Of a stretch of 52,492 bases of DNA, positions 30,901-37,744 are shown one piece after another. The DNA lies in the IMG/VR virus record IMGVR_UViG_3300042922_000373, positions 1-52,492 of that record; one strand, written 5' to 3'. Each line of letters starts with the position of its first letter. The first letter of the stretch is position 1. The DNA comes from a virus. The notes under the pieces were generated by a model that saw only the letters and a program-made list of their open reading frames with translations, searched no databases and was not told the origin of the DNA. The translations under genes and the position numbers were made by a program.

Positions 30901-32750
30901 GAGAACAGCTGACCGATAACCTGACCGACCTTCTTGAAGAAGCCCATCACTGCCTGAACGACCGCCAGAACACCACTCCAGTTCTTGGCGATACGATCGC
31001 CTACCGGACTGAACCTGGTCTCGAGGAAGTCGATGACGTTGGCGTACTTCTCCTTCAGATCTTCGCCGAGTTTCACCAGCGGCTTCATCGCGTTGGACCA
31101 CATGTCGCTGAACTTTGACGGATCGCCGTTCAGAAGCTCGTTGAGAGCCGTGCCCGCGAGCGAAAGTGCCTCGAGGACAGGTCCGACGATCTCCTTACGC
31201 ATAGCGATGAAACCGTCCACCATACCCGAGATGCTCAGGTCTACGCCTTTAACGCCGCCCATGAGGTTGGCAAGAAAGGTGATGAACGGAGTGGCGAGAC
31301 CGACGATCCCCTGAATGAACTGGAAACCAACCTTGATGTTGTCGAAGAATATCCGCAGTGCCCCGCCGGCAAGATCCGTGAAGAACTTGAGTCCGGTGAA
31401 GAGGAACTTGAAGGTGTTGTAGAGGTTCTTTGACCCCTGTTCTCCGATCTTCAGTCCAGCGGTGAAGTCCCGCAGGGCGAACGAGATCTTGGCCAGCGTG
31501 GTACCCCACGAAGGCGGGAAGACGTCCCGGAATGCTTGTCCGATCGGTGTGACGATCTGCATAACAGCGTCAAACGCGTTTCGAATGGCATCGATCATCG
31601 CCGTACGACCGCCGAGATCCTTCCAGATCTGCAGCTGGGCGTTACGCGCGTCGGTGGACGCCGAGATGATGGCGCCTACACGATCGCTGACCTCAGTGAA
31701 GAGAACCTTGGCCTCTTCGAAGTCACCCAGAATGATCTGCCAAGACTGTGCCCACCCAGAACTGACCGACTCCTTGAGAGAGCCCATAAGCTGGGAGAAC
31801 GTCTTGATCTTCGTGGCAGCATCGCTGGCATTGGTACCCAGCTTGATGATCTCGTCGGCCTGCTGCTCGGTATAGCCCATGCTGATGATCTGTTCTTTGG
31901 TGAGGTCACCAGTGAACTTGGCCAGGGTGTCGGTAAGCACCGCGGAGGTGATCCATCCGTCCTGGAGTGAGTCACGGAACGAGCCGTTCTTCGCGATGAT
32001 GTCATCAACGGCGATACCGTGGTTGCGAGCGGTCTCCTTGAGGGCGTCCTGGAAGACCTGACCACCCATGCCGGCGTTGACCACTGAGTTCCAGTCCATC
32101 AGGGAGACCTTTCCAGCGGAAAGTGCCTGTGAAAGCTGGTACATCGCGGTCGAAGCCTGCTGCGAGTTGGAACCCGACATGGCTGCGAGGTTTGCGATAC
32201 CCTTGATGGCTGCGGTCGACGTATCGAGGTCGACACCGGCTGCCGTGAAGGTACCGATGTTCTTCGCCATCTCGGAGAAGTTGTAGATCGTGTCGTCAGC
32301 GTACTTGTTGAGCGTCAGAAGCGCAGCGTTGACCTGGTCGATCGTCGTGCCCTTAGAGGCCGTGTTCGACAGAATGGTCTGGACTGCGTTGATCTGGGTC
32401 TCGTACTCGCCGAAGCCTTCCTTGGCGCTGGCGATGAGGTTTGTACCCAGGCTCTTCGCCGCGTTGATGGCGAAGTTGGTTACTGCCCCACCGAGGCTGA
32501 GAAGGATACCGGTGACAACAACACTCATACCCGAGAACCGGGACTGAATGGTGTCAGCGGCGAGTGCCAGACGCTCGAGTGAGATCTTGCTGGCCGCATC
32601 GGCGATGCTCTGCAGACCCCGTGTGGCGCCGTCGAGCTTAAGACCTTTTTCGAGGTCACCAAGCTGCTTGATGGTGTCCGATGAGGCCTTGGAGAACTGC
32701 GCGTTATCGAACTTCATAGAGACGACGCGCTCGTCAATGCTTGTGCTCAT
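27951..32750 (-). CDS. tape measure protein (1599 aa)
   Basis: By far the longest gene in the tail module. It has an N-terminal helical region (IKQLGDLEKGLKLDGATRGL) and a conserved 'tape measure' domain (about 80-330: NAVQTILSNTASKGTTIDQVNAALLTL). Then comes a long central region of repeated Gly/Ala-rich membrane-like segments with alternating 'LMAMAAALNMLVLPLTALG' repeats, and a C-terminal tail. It sets tail length and may form a channel for DNA entry. ATG 32750 is chosen because it overlaps the upstream stop (ATGA). Confidence 0.92.
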   Translation of the reverse strand: MSTSIDERVVSMKFDNAQFSKASSDTIKQLGDLEKGLKLDGATRGLQSIADAASKISLERLALAADTIQSRFSGMSVVVTGILLSLGGAVTNFAINAAKSLGTNLIASAKEGFGEYETQINAVQTILSNTASKGTTIDQVNAALLTLNKYADDTIYNFSEMAKNIGTFTAAGVDLDTSTAAIKGIANLAAMSGSNSQQASTAMYQLSQALSAGKVSLMDWNSVVNAGMGGQVFQDALKETARNHGIAVDDIIAKNGSFRDSLQDGWITSAVLTDTLAKFTGDLTKEQIISMGYTEQQADEIIKLGTNASDAATKIKTFSQLMGSLKESVSSGWAQSWQIILGDFEEAKVLFTEVSDRVGAIISASTDARNAQLQIWKDLGGRTAMIDAIRNAFDAVMQIVTPIGQAFRDVFPPSWGTTLAKISFALRDFTAGLKIGEQGSKNLYNTFKFLFTGLKFFTDLAGGALRIFFDNIKVGFQFIQGIVGLATPFITFLANLMGGVKGVDLSISGMVDGFIAMRKEIVGPVLEALSLAGTALNELLNGDPSKFSDMWSNAMKPLVKLGEDLKEKYANVIDFLETRFSPVGDRIAKNWSGVLAVVQAVMGFFKKVGQVIGQLFSELGGGFAELFEGADFDTVLAALNTGLLVGVVLAVRNAFKSITSIFDAAGSIGDGISGALEGLTGVLKGMAMDLKAEALLKIAGAIGILALSLLVLSMIDPGQMQQAAITLGIIAGAILGILVVVERIMSKSNEMSSWSDTLKGSFTSIGDSIKNNLNASALIKAAIALGIMAGAIILMAVAMGMIGSMAPETIIKGLIGITVAMGLLVGAAKIMEKFEGAILKSAFAMVVMAGAITALAGAVAIFGNMPIDVLIQGGIAVAITLAALVGAAVLISKFASQMVMSAVGLMAMAAALNMLVLPLTALGLLPMPFLIQGIAAIGIVLAILVIAAQALSALGPKMAIAAVGLMAMAAAVGQLVIPITALGSLDMATLIQGLIAVAAVLAILVVAANAMTGAITGAGAMIVVAGALLILSGAILILGSMPLGNLIQGLVGMAAAFAIIGLAALLLTPVMPQMLMLAAAIALVGVGLVLMSGAVLIFSLAIMMLGPALMSVSGGLLVFADTATKVVAAVPAMLALGVGLIAFGAGALVAGAGILVLGIGLIALGAGLALVGAVGLIGAVALAAVIKSMSKLTEHIPAMLMLTPTFLALGAAVLVLGAGLAVLGAGALLTGLALMMLVPLGGLVTVAFAMIMKAIDKANAKAGETQELGTTMGKLGTNIQKVGTSGSAAASGLNATSSSFTSLNTTATTAATGVKTLSTAVTAMVPPVVMSTTLVSTSFKTMSTTVLQSTAQMVVGFSSYVPIMAASSTAMGRAAGQNLVREVQNQVGPAGNAGYQIGTAVTQGMRNGIQNGSYLVSAAARSVALQALASSKAALGVHSPSREYFKVGDFMDQGLADGQIRNVKTVTNASKYVAEASIKQMKKSLSNVANAITGDMEVAPTIRPVLDLSGVKQGASTLGSMFGAPKLRLDNNFALAQSAQATIEPDDDDDDEPMDLQERVTQVTFIQNNTSPKALSASELNRSTRNQIARAKEELAKKP

Positions 32751-33127
32751 GCAGATTTCACCGCCTTCCATACGTCGTCTGCGATACGATCGAATACCGG
32801 CTGAATGGCCGGGTTAATAAAGTCTCTACCACTGACCCAACCGCCGGTGCCTGTGCCGTGGCCATACTGAAGGCCGATCACGACAAGGAATCCATTCTCG
32901 ACGTCATTGTTGGTCCAGTGAATTGACCACGACGTCTTGGAGCGTTGAACTTCATAGCCCCAAGACGCCGCAGCCAATCCGGAGTCGGACGGTGTCGCGC
33001 TCGCTAGCGCAGTAACTCCCTGCTTTCCATACTTGTCAAGTGCTCGGAAGATTTCCCCTGAGGACATCTTCATGAGTGACTTTTTGGTTCTGCGGAAGTC
33101 GCCGCTGCTGCTGAACGTGATACGCAT
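32747..33127 (-). CDS. HK97 gp10-like tail-completion family protein
   Basis: A 126-aa protein with 'LASATPSDSGLAAASWGYEVQ', 'LQYGHGTGTGGWVSGRDFINPAI' and a helical C-terminus, the recognised pattern of the HK97 gp10 family. Such proteins act in neck or tail completion and are usually encoded next to the head-tail joining genes; here the gene directly precedes the tape measure. ATG 33127 has AGGAGTCAGCT upstream. Confidence 0.75.
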   Translation of the reverse strand: MRITFSSSGDFRRTKKSLMKMSSGEIFRALDKYGKQGVTALASATPSDSGLAAASWGYEVQRSKTSWSIHWTNNDVENGFLVVIGLQYGHGTGTGGWVSGRDFINPAIQPVFDRIADDVWKAVKSA

Positions 33128-33146
33128 AGCTGACTCCTATTTTGAA

Positions 33147-33389
33147 CTAGATGGCGTCGAGATCTCCTCGAGGCCACAGCTGTCCTTCAGTTGGTGGGTG
33201 ATAGCTGGCGTCGATTGTGCCGACTGGCGCGAATGAAGTGATGGTTCCGAGATACGGCGCATCCGACGCCTGCGGGACAGACGTAAAGTCGCCATACGCA
33301 ACCATCAAAGTTACGGGGGCATAGTCCGTAACCTCTTCCAGCGTTGGAGGCGACTCTTCTACTGAAGTCAGATCTCCGTAATCAGCCAT
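33147..33389 (-). CDS. small structural protein (80 aa)
   Basis: Acidic/Thr-rich with two internal repeats of 'DYGDLTSVEE.PPTLEEVTDYAPV' and 'AYGDFTSVPQASDAPYLGTITSFAPV'. That suggests a duplicated short beta unit. Position between two structural genes implies a minor virion or assembly role. It is not recognised. Confidence 0.65.
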   Translation of the reverse strand: MADYGDLTSVEESPPTLEEVTDYAPVTLMVAYGDFTSVPQASDAPYLGTITSFAPVGTIDASYHPPTEGQLWPRGDLDAI

Positions 33390-33391
33390 AC

Positions 33392-34342
33392 TTACACGTT
33401 TTCCATCATGATCGACCAGCCACTGGCGGCCTGCATCATGGTGCAGGTGACGCCGTCGACTTTAGCTGTGTCACCCCGAATGATACCAGTGGTAGGCGCG
33501 AGCCACACACCGATCAGATCGCCATAAGCAGCGCCCATAGCATTCGGATCCTGGGGTCGAATACGCAAACGGGCAGCCTTGTACCCACCAGGACCGACCG
33601 TAGAGCCCGAGGGGAAATTCGGCCAGCCAGCGGCTATCGGTAGGGCTCTTGACTGCGCATGCAGTTTGGCCGTGTTGTTGAGACCGGCATCGTAGTAGGG
33701 AGGGCAACGGGTCAGTCCGAAGGCCTGTGATCCGTAGTACGCTGTGCCATCCTGGTTAGCGGCGACCCCGCCGTTGAACGTCCCCGCCAGAAGTGGATAG
33801 AGCTTAGCTCCAGCCATTACTGCGTACTCCGGAGTCGGCGTATACAGACCTGCGTAGTACACATCCGTCACGTTGATCGTCGTGCAGAATGCCACTCGTG
33901 ACGGCGTGATGGACGCCCAGTAGCCAAAGGCCGCTGTGGTAAGAGCGAGCCCGAGGCCGTAGGCAATTCGCGGTGCCCAGTTCGTCTCGAGCGCGTGGTT
34001 GGCTGCACCAAACCGAGTGTGGTACACGCTTTCGGTCAGGGGGGCGGAACCAGGCGACGAGAACGGTCCTCGAATGCCCGTGTGAGCCGCTACTGAATAG
34101 TCTTCGAATGCCGAGATGGCGAAGTTGGCAGGGCCGCCTGTGGTCTGATACCCGATGTCGCAGTACCATTTGTACCCCAGAGGGTTACCGGCAGCCAACA
34201 TCTCGTAGACCTTGTGAGTGTTTGCTCCAATGATAACTGTGTCGACGAGTGTGAAACCGACCTCGAGCATCTTGGTGTGGAGAGCAGCGGCAAGAACCGC
34301 GCCCGGATTCAGGTCATTGACTGACCCAGAGATAAAAGCCAT
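33392..34342 (-). CDS. probable minor structural protein (316 aa)
   Basis: Aromatic- and Gly-rich (ALETNWAPRIAYGLGLALTTAAFGYW; YTPTPEYAVMAGAKLYPLLAGTFNG), with a strand-rich C-terminus (YKAARLRIRPQDPNAMGAAYGDLIGVWLAP). No membrane segment. ATG 34342 has AAGGAGAAGCT upstream. It lies between the tail tube paralogue and the tape measure and is likely a virion protein. Function unknown. Confidence 0.7.
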   Translation of the reverse strand: MAFISGSVNDLNPGAVLAAALHTKMLEVGFTLVDTVIIGANTHKVYEMLAAGNPLGYKWYCDIGYQTTGGPANFAISAFEDYSVAAHTGIRGPFSSPGSAPLTESVYHTRFGAANHALETNWAPRIAYGLGLALTTAAFGYWASITPSRVAFCTTINVTDVYYAGLYTPTPEYAVMAGAKLYPLLAGTFNGGVAANQDGTAYYGSQAFGLTRCPPYYDAGLNNTAKLHAQSRALPIAAGWPNFPSGSTVGPGGYKAARLRIRPQDPNAMGAAYGDLIGVWLAPTTGIIRGDTAKVDGVTCTMMQAASGWSIMMENV

Positions 34343-34351
34343 AGCTTCTCC

Positions 34352-34810
34352 TTAGTCCAGTTGTCGTGAGACAATTGTGGCTGTGATGATCGCCGGTACG
34401 GTATCCACATTGTCTAGTGCGTAGTAGATGTGATCTTCGCCCGGGAGCGTAGCTCCGATTACCTGCGGTGAAAGTGGGAACAAGGCCGAATCGGTCGACA
34501 CAATGTCTAGAATCAACCCATGCGCCCCTTGAGGGTCGGTACCGGGAGTACGCATGAGGTCGGCGGCTCGTTTGTCTCCACTTACGTAAAGTCGTAGCCG
34601 CGCCTTGGCATGGGACATTGTCACCGAAATGAGTTGAAACTCCGAACCGATGATCATTGTTCCAAGATGGCGTGTTCCAGCCGAGATGGCCGAGGATGCC
34701 ATCACGACAGTCGTTGTTCGCTGAACTCGAAGCTCTTCTCGAAGTCTAGCGAGCACTGGGCCGGGCAAGTTGAATCCCTCATCAACGGCTACGGCTCTGT
34801 TAAATGGCAT
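34352..34810 (-). CDS. probable minor structural protein (152 aa)
   Basis: A beta-rich protein (VVMASSAISAGTRHLGTMIIGSEFQLISVTMSHAKARLRLYVSGD) with a Pro/Gly-rich C-terminus. ATG 34810 has GGAGGATGCTTA upstream and overlaps the stop of the tube paralogue. Its place in the tail module suggests a role in the virion. Not recognised. Confidence 0.7.
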   Translation of the reverse strand: MPFNRAVAVDEGFNLPGPVLARLREELRVQRTTTVVMASSAISAGTRHLGTMIIGSEFQLISVTMSHAKARLRLYVSGDKRAADLMRTPGTDPQGAHGLILDIVSTDSALFPLSPQVIGATLPGEDHIYYALDNVDTVPAIITATIVSRQLD

Positions 34811-35619
34811 TAAGCATCCTCCTCCAAGGTATAAAGACCAGCTGACTCTTCGCTGAGACGCGAATCGGCTGGAATATCGAACACGCCAGGTGTAACCGTC
34901 GGCGATAGGTCTGAAATCAACGAAAGATGCATCGGCCAGAGACCAGTAGTATCCGCCACCTCAAGCTCTAGGGCATTAGCATCCATGAAGTCTAGCCAAT
35001 CGGCGGGCAGGAATATCATGGGCTCACGCCCCTCGATGCCGTAGAGATAGTCTTCCACGATTCGTAGGGTGTCTGAATTCACTTTACGGGAATCCATAAC
35101 GAGATGGGCTGTTGGACGGTAACCGTCAAGCGGTGGCGGTGTCGTCGTGATGTCCCACGAAAAAGGCGCCAACTCGACGTTCGCATTCACTGTCTTGAAC
35201 GTTTTCGCTGACGGGGTGGCCAGACAGTTGAACAACATGTGGATCTTGTAGGCAAAATCGGTACCATGTGTGTCATTCCCGATCAGCGTGCGGTAAGTGA
35301 GATGGAATACCTCACGTTGCTGCTGACCGAGGAACAACCCGGAGGCGTGGTGCTCGTAATAGCCGTCGTACCGAGAGAACTCGTCGGGGTACATGAAGGC
35401 TTCGATCTTACCGGCGAACTCCTCAGGCATCATGTAGTCCAAATACTTCTGGCCGTCGTAGTAGTGCGGTGTGGGTTTCTGACCTGAACTGGTCTGGTCG
35501 ACGCTGGTCAAGCCATTCCAAGGGACCCCGGGAACACCGGAGGCCGGGTAAAGAACCCCACGATCGAGGCCGACCTCGAAGATCCGCTCGCCTGGGGCAT
35601 TCCATGTGACTCGGGTCAT
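34810..35619 (-). CDS. second major-tail-protein-like paralogue (269 aa)
   Basis: Clearly related to the tail tube protein at 36206-37084. Shared blocks include 'MTR..W...GE..FEVG.D.G.LY', 'PWNGL.S.....SG', 'FAGKIEAFMYPDEF' and 'YRTLIGNDTHGTDFAYKIH'. It lacks the extra C-terminal domain of its partner and ends in a shorter acidic tail. It may form a second tube component, a terminal ring, or a decoy from duplication. ATG 35619 follows ATAGGAGGGGCT. Confidence 0.8.
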   Translation of the reverse strand: MTRVTWNAPGERIFEVGLDRGVLYPASGVPGVPWNGLTSVDQTSSGQKPTPHYYDGQKYLDYMMPEEFAGKIEAFMYPDEFSRYDGYYEHHASGLFLGQQQREVFHLTYRTLIGNDTHGTDFAYKIHMLFNCLATPSAKTFKTVNANVELAPFSWDITTTPPPLDGYRPTAHLVMDSRKVNSDTLRIVEDYLYGIEGREPMIFLPADWLDFMDANALELEVADTTGLWPMHLSLISDLSPTVTPGVFDIPADSRLSEESAGLYTLEEDA

Positions 35620-35627
35620 AGCCCCTC

Positions 35628-36179
35628 CTATCCGGAACTGTTCATTTGGGCTCGACGCTGAGCGTTAAGAGCACGCTGCTGAGCCATGGCGTCCTGACGA
35701 CCGACCTTCTTCTTCGGCGCGTTCTTCTGACTGATGACTTTCAGCTGGGTGAATAGACGGTTCAGATGCCAGTGTTGAAACTCCATCGGAACATTCATCT
35801 GGATCATCCAGTTAAAGAGAACTTCGGCGGTGACTATCTCACGACTGTTGCGCTGCGTCTGTCCTGGGATTTCTCGGAACCAGGTGGCAGTCTGCTTGGA
35901 GTCGATGTAGTCGTTAATCACCTTGAAAAGCTCTGTGTCGATACGCTCGAAGACATCCCGAGGGACGTTTGGTGTCAGACACATTGCTTGGAAGTAACCG
36001 ATGACTTCATCGGTGGACTTCTGGTCTTTCACGAGGAAGGGTTTCCCGAAGGATGCCTCCCATTTTGAAAGGGAGGACAGGGAATGCTCCAACTCGAGCT
36101 CGACAGCAGGCAGATCCGTAAAGGTACTGGTAGCTGGATCGAACGCGTCGACAGCCGGAACTGTGATTGTGATGGGCAT
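35628..36179 (-). CDS. tail assembly chaperone-like protein (183 aa)
   Basis: Contains the block 'PAVELELEHSLSSLSKWEASFGKPFLV' and a helical C-terminal half with 'EVLFNWMIQMNVPMEFQHWHLNRLFTQL', matching a tail-assembly-chaperone-type family. It lies between the two tube proteins, upstream of the tape measure, as expected. ATG 36179 follows AAAGGAGGACAGGGA; the earlier ATG overlaps the tube gene. I did not find a convincing frameshift extension such as many phages use here. Confidence 0.75.
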   Translation of the reverse strand: MPITITVPAVDAFDPATSTFTDLPAVELELEHSLSSLSKWEASFGKPFLVKDQKSTDEVIGYFQAMCLTPNVPRDVFERIDTELFKVINDYIDSKQTATWFREIPGQTQRNSREIVTAEVLFNWMIQMNVPMEFQHWHLNRLFTQLKVISQKNAPKKKVGRQDAMAQQRALNAQRRAQMNSSG

Positions 36180-36205
36180 TCCCTGTCCTCCTTTCAGTGT
36201 GAGAC

Positions 36206-37084
36206 TTACGCCTCGTTGGGGTCGAACACCCACTCGTCGACGACGGGCTGGGCGAACTGGTAGCCGTTGGCCGGACGAGCCCGGACCATGACAGCCTCGG
36301 TGATCGGAGCCGACGGACCAGCGACGACGTCCTCGCCATCGATGGAGTAGACCACACCGACGGTGCCGGGGATCGTGATCACATCGGTGGCGGTGCTGAA
36401 CGTCGGGACACCGGGGGTGACCTCGCTGGACGTGCCGGCGAAGATCGAGTACACCTCGGCGGGGAGCGGGAGGCGCGGGTCCTCCGACTCGGTGCCGTAG
36501 AGGATGTTCTCCAGTTCGGCCAGCTTGGCGCTGTCGACCTTGGTCGAGTCGAACGTCAGCGTCGCGGTCGGCTTCAGACCGGGAACCTCGACCGGGACGG
36601 TCGTGAGCTCCCAGGACATCGTGCCGGCCTCGGGCGAGTCGTTGATCGTCTCGAAGGTCTTCTCCGACGGAGCCGCGTCGGCGCCGTACACGAGGTGGAT
36701 CTTGTAGCCGAAGTCGGTGCCCAGCGTGTCGTTGCCCTTGAGGGTGCGGTACGACAGGCCGAAGGAACGACGCGACTGCTGTCCGACGGTCACACCGGGG
36801 AAGATCTCCTTCTCACCGTTGCACTCTGCGAACGAGTCCGGGTACATGAAGGCTTCGATGGTTCCACCGAACTCCTCCGCCGACTTGATGTTCGCGTAGA
36901 CCGTGTTGTCCGCGTACTGCTTGTTCGCCTCGGCGCCCGAAGGCGTCTCGTTGATGGAGACGAGACCGTTCCACGGCTCGCCCTGGTCGTACTGGCCCTG
37001 GAGGTTCGGGAGGTAGAGCATGCCGTGGTCGACACCAACCTCGAACTCCTTCTCACCTACCTGGTCCCACTTTGCTCGAGTCAT
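36206..37084 (-). CDS. major tail protein (tube) with C-terminal extra domain
   Basis: A 292-aa tube subunit. Residues 1-220 are the tube core (EEFGGTIEAFMYPDSFAE; LSYRTLKGNDTLGTDFGYKIHLVYG). After 'VTPGVPTF' comes an added domain of about 65 residues (STATDVITIPGTVGVVYSID ... VRARPANGYQFAQPVVDEWVF). The same type of domain ends the capsid protein. Tube proteins stack into the tail channel; the extra domain would project from the outside. ATG 37084 has AGGAGGAGTATACA upstream. Confidence 0.88.
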   Translation of the reverse strand: MTRAKWDQVGEKEFEVGVDHGMLYLPNLQGQYDQGEPWNGLVSINETPSGAEANKQYADNTVYANIKSAEEFGGTIEAFMYPDSFAECNGEKEIFPGVTVGQQSRRSFGLSYRTLKGNDTLGTDFGYKIHLVYGADAAPSEKTFETINDSPEAGTMSWELTTVPVEVPGLKPTATLTFDSTKVDSAKLAELENILYGTESEDPRLPLPAEVYSIFAGTSSEVTPGVPTFSTATDVITIPGTVGVVYSIDGEDVVAGPSAPITEAVMVRARPANGYQFAQPVVDEWVFDPNEA

Positions 37085-37096
37085 TGTATACTCCTC

Positions 37097-37402
37097 CTAG
37101 AAGTAAATTTCGAAGACTTGATGATTGAGTTGGTCGCCCCCGAAAGCACGATCGAATCTGCATTTCGGAAGCGAGTCGACAGCCTTAAAGATGGGGCTGT
37201 CGGGATCCTCATCCATGACCGTCAACAGATACCCGCTCTCCATGAGATACGGATTGTTGTTGGCATGGCGTTTGAACGTATCGCTCTTCTCGTATACGAT
37301 GCAAGGATACTCCATGATCTCCGTCCCCGGAGCCTGAAAGTAAACCTTCTTAACTCCCGGAATCGCCTTGAGGAGCGCTTGGAGTTGGAGCCTTGTTCCC
37401 AT
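37097..37402 (-). CDS. tail terminator-type protein (101 aa)
   Basis: Starts at ATG 37402 (MGTRLQLQALLKAIPGVKKV) behind GGGAGGTGTATACA; an earlier ATG at 37441 overlaps the stopper gene. The C-terminal block 'DRAFGGDQLNHQVFEIYF' and overall size fit tail-terminator proteins that cap the tail tube at the neck. Its place directly before the tube gene agrees. Assignment is by position and general pattern. Confidence 0.65.
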   Translation of the reverse strand: MGTRLQLQALLKAIPGVKKVYFQAPGTEIMEYPCIVYEKSDTFKRHANNNPYLMESGYLLTVMDEDPDSPIFKAVDSLPKCRFDRAFGGDQLNHQVFEIYF

Positions 37403-37730
37403 TGTATACACCTCCCAAACGCAAGAGGAGACGGGGTGCATCCGGAACTTCCTCGACAGAGTCGACAGTCCAGTACACCCCGTTCCACTTTACGTACAGA
37501 ATGGCGAAGAAGTTTTCGCTCAAATAGGGATCCGCGATGATGCTGATCGCCCTACTTACCGATAGATCGGGATTGACCTTGGATCCATCGTCCAAGCGGA
37601 GTGTGGAGCGCTGTACATCACCGAAATATTGCTTCTCAGTGATGACTTTCTTCCACACTCCGCTATCGGCAGGCGTCTCTACATCGTGGCCGTATCCGAC
37701 CGGTCCGTAGAACTTCTTGTTACCTGCCAT
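37350..37730 (-). CDS. head-tail stopper (head closure) protein (126 aa)
   Basis: Strand-rich protein with 'MAGNKKFYGPVGYGHDVETPADSGVWKKVITEKQYFGDV' and 'NFFAILYVKWNGVYWTVDSVEEVPDAPRLLLRLGGVYNG', the plan of the SPP1 gp16 / head-closure family. Such proteins plug the portal until the tail joins. It overlaps the terminator-type gene by 53 nt. Its ribosome binding site is weak, so the gene may rely on coupling to the capsid gene upstream. Confidence 0.75.
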   Translation of the reverse strand: MAGNKKFYGPVGYGHDVETPADSGVWKKVITEKQYFGDVQRSTLRLDDGSKVNPDLSVSRAISIIADPYLSENFFAILYVKWNGVYWTVDSVEEVPDAPRLLLRLGGVYNGNKAPTPSAPQGDSGS

Positions 37731-37744
37731 GAAGACGAATCAGG

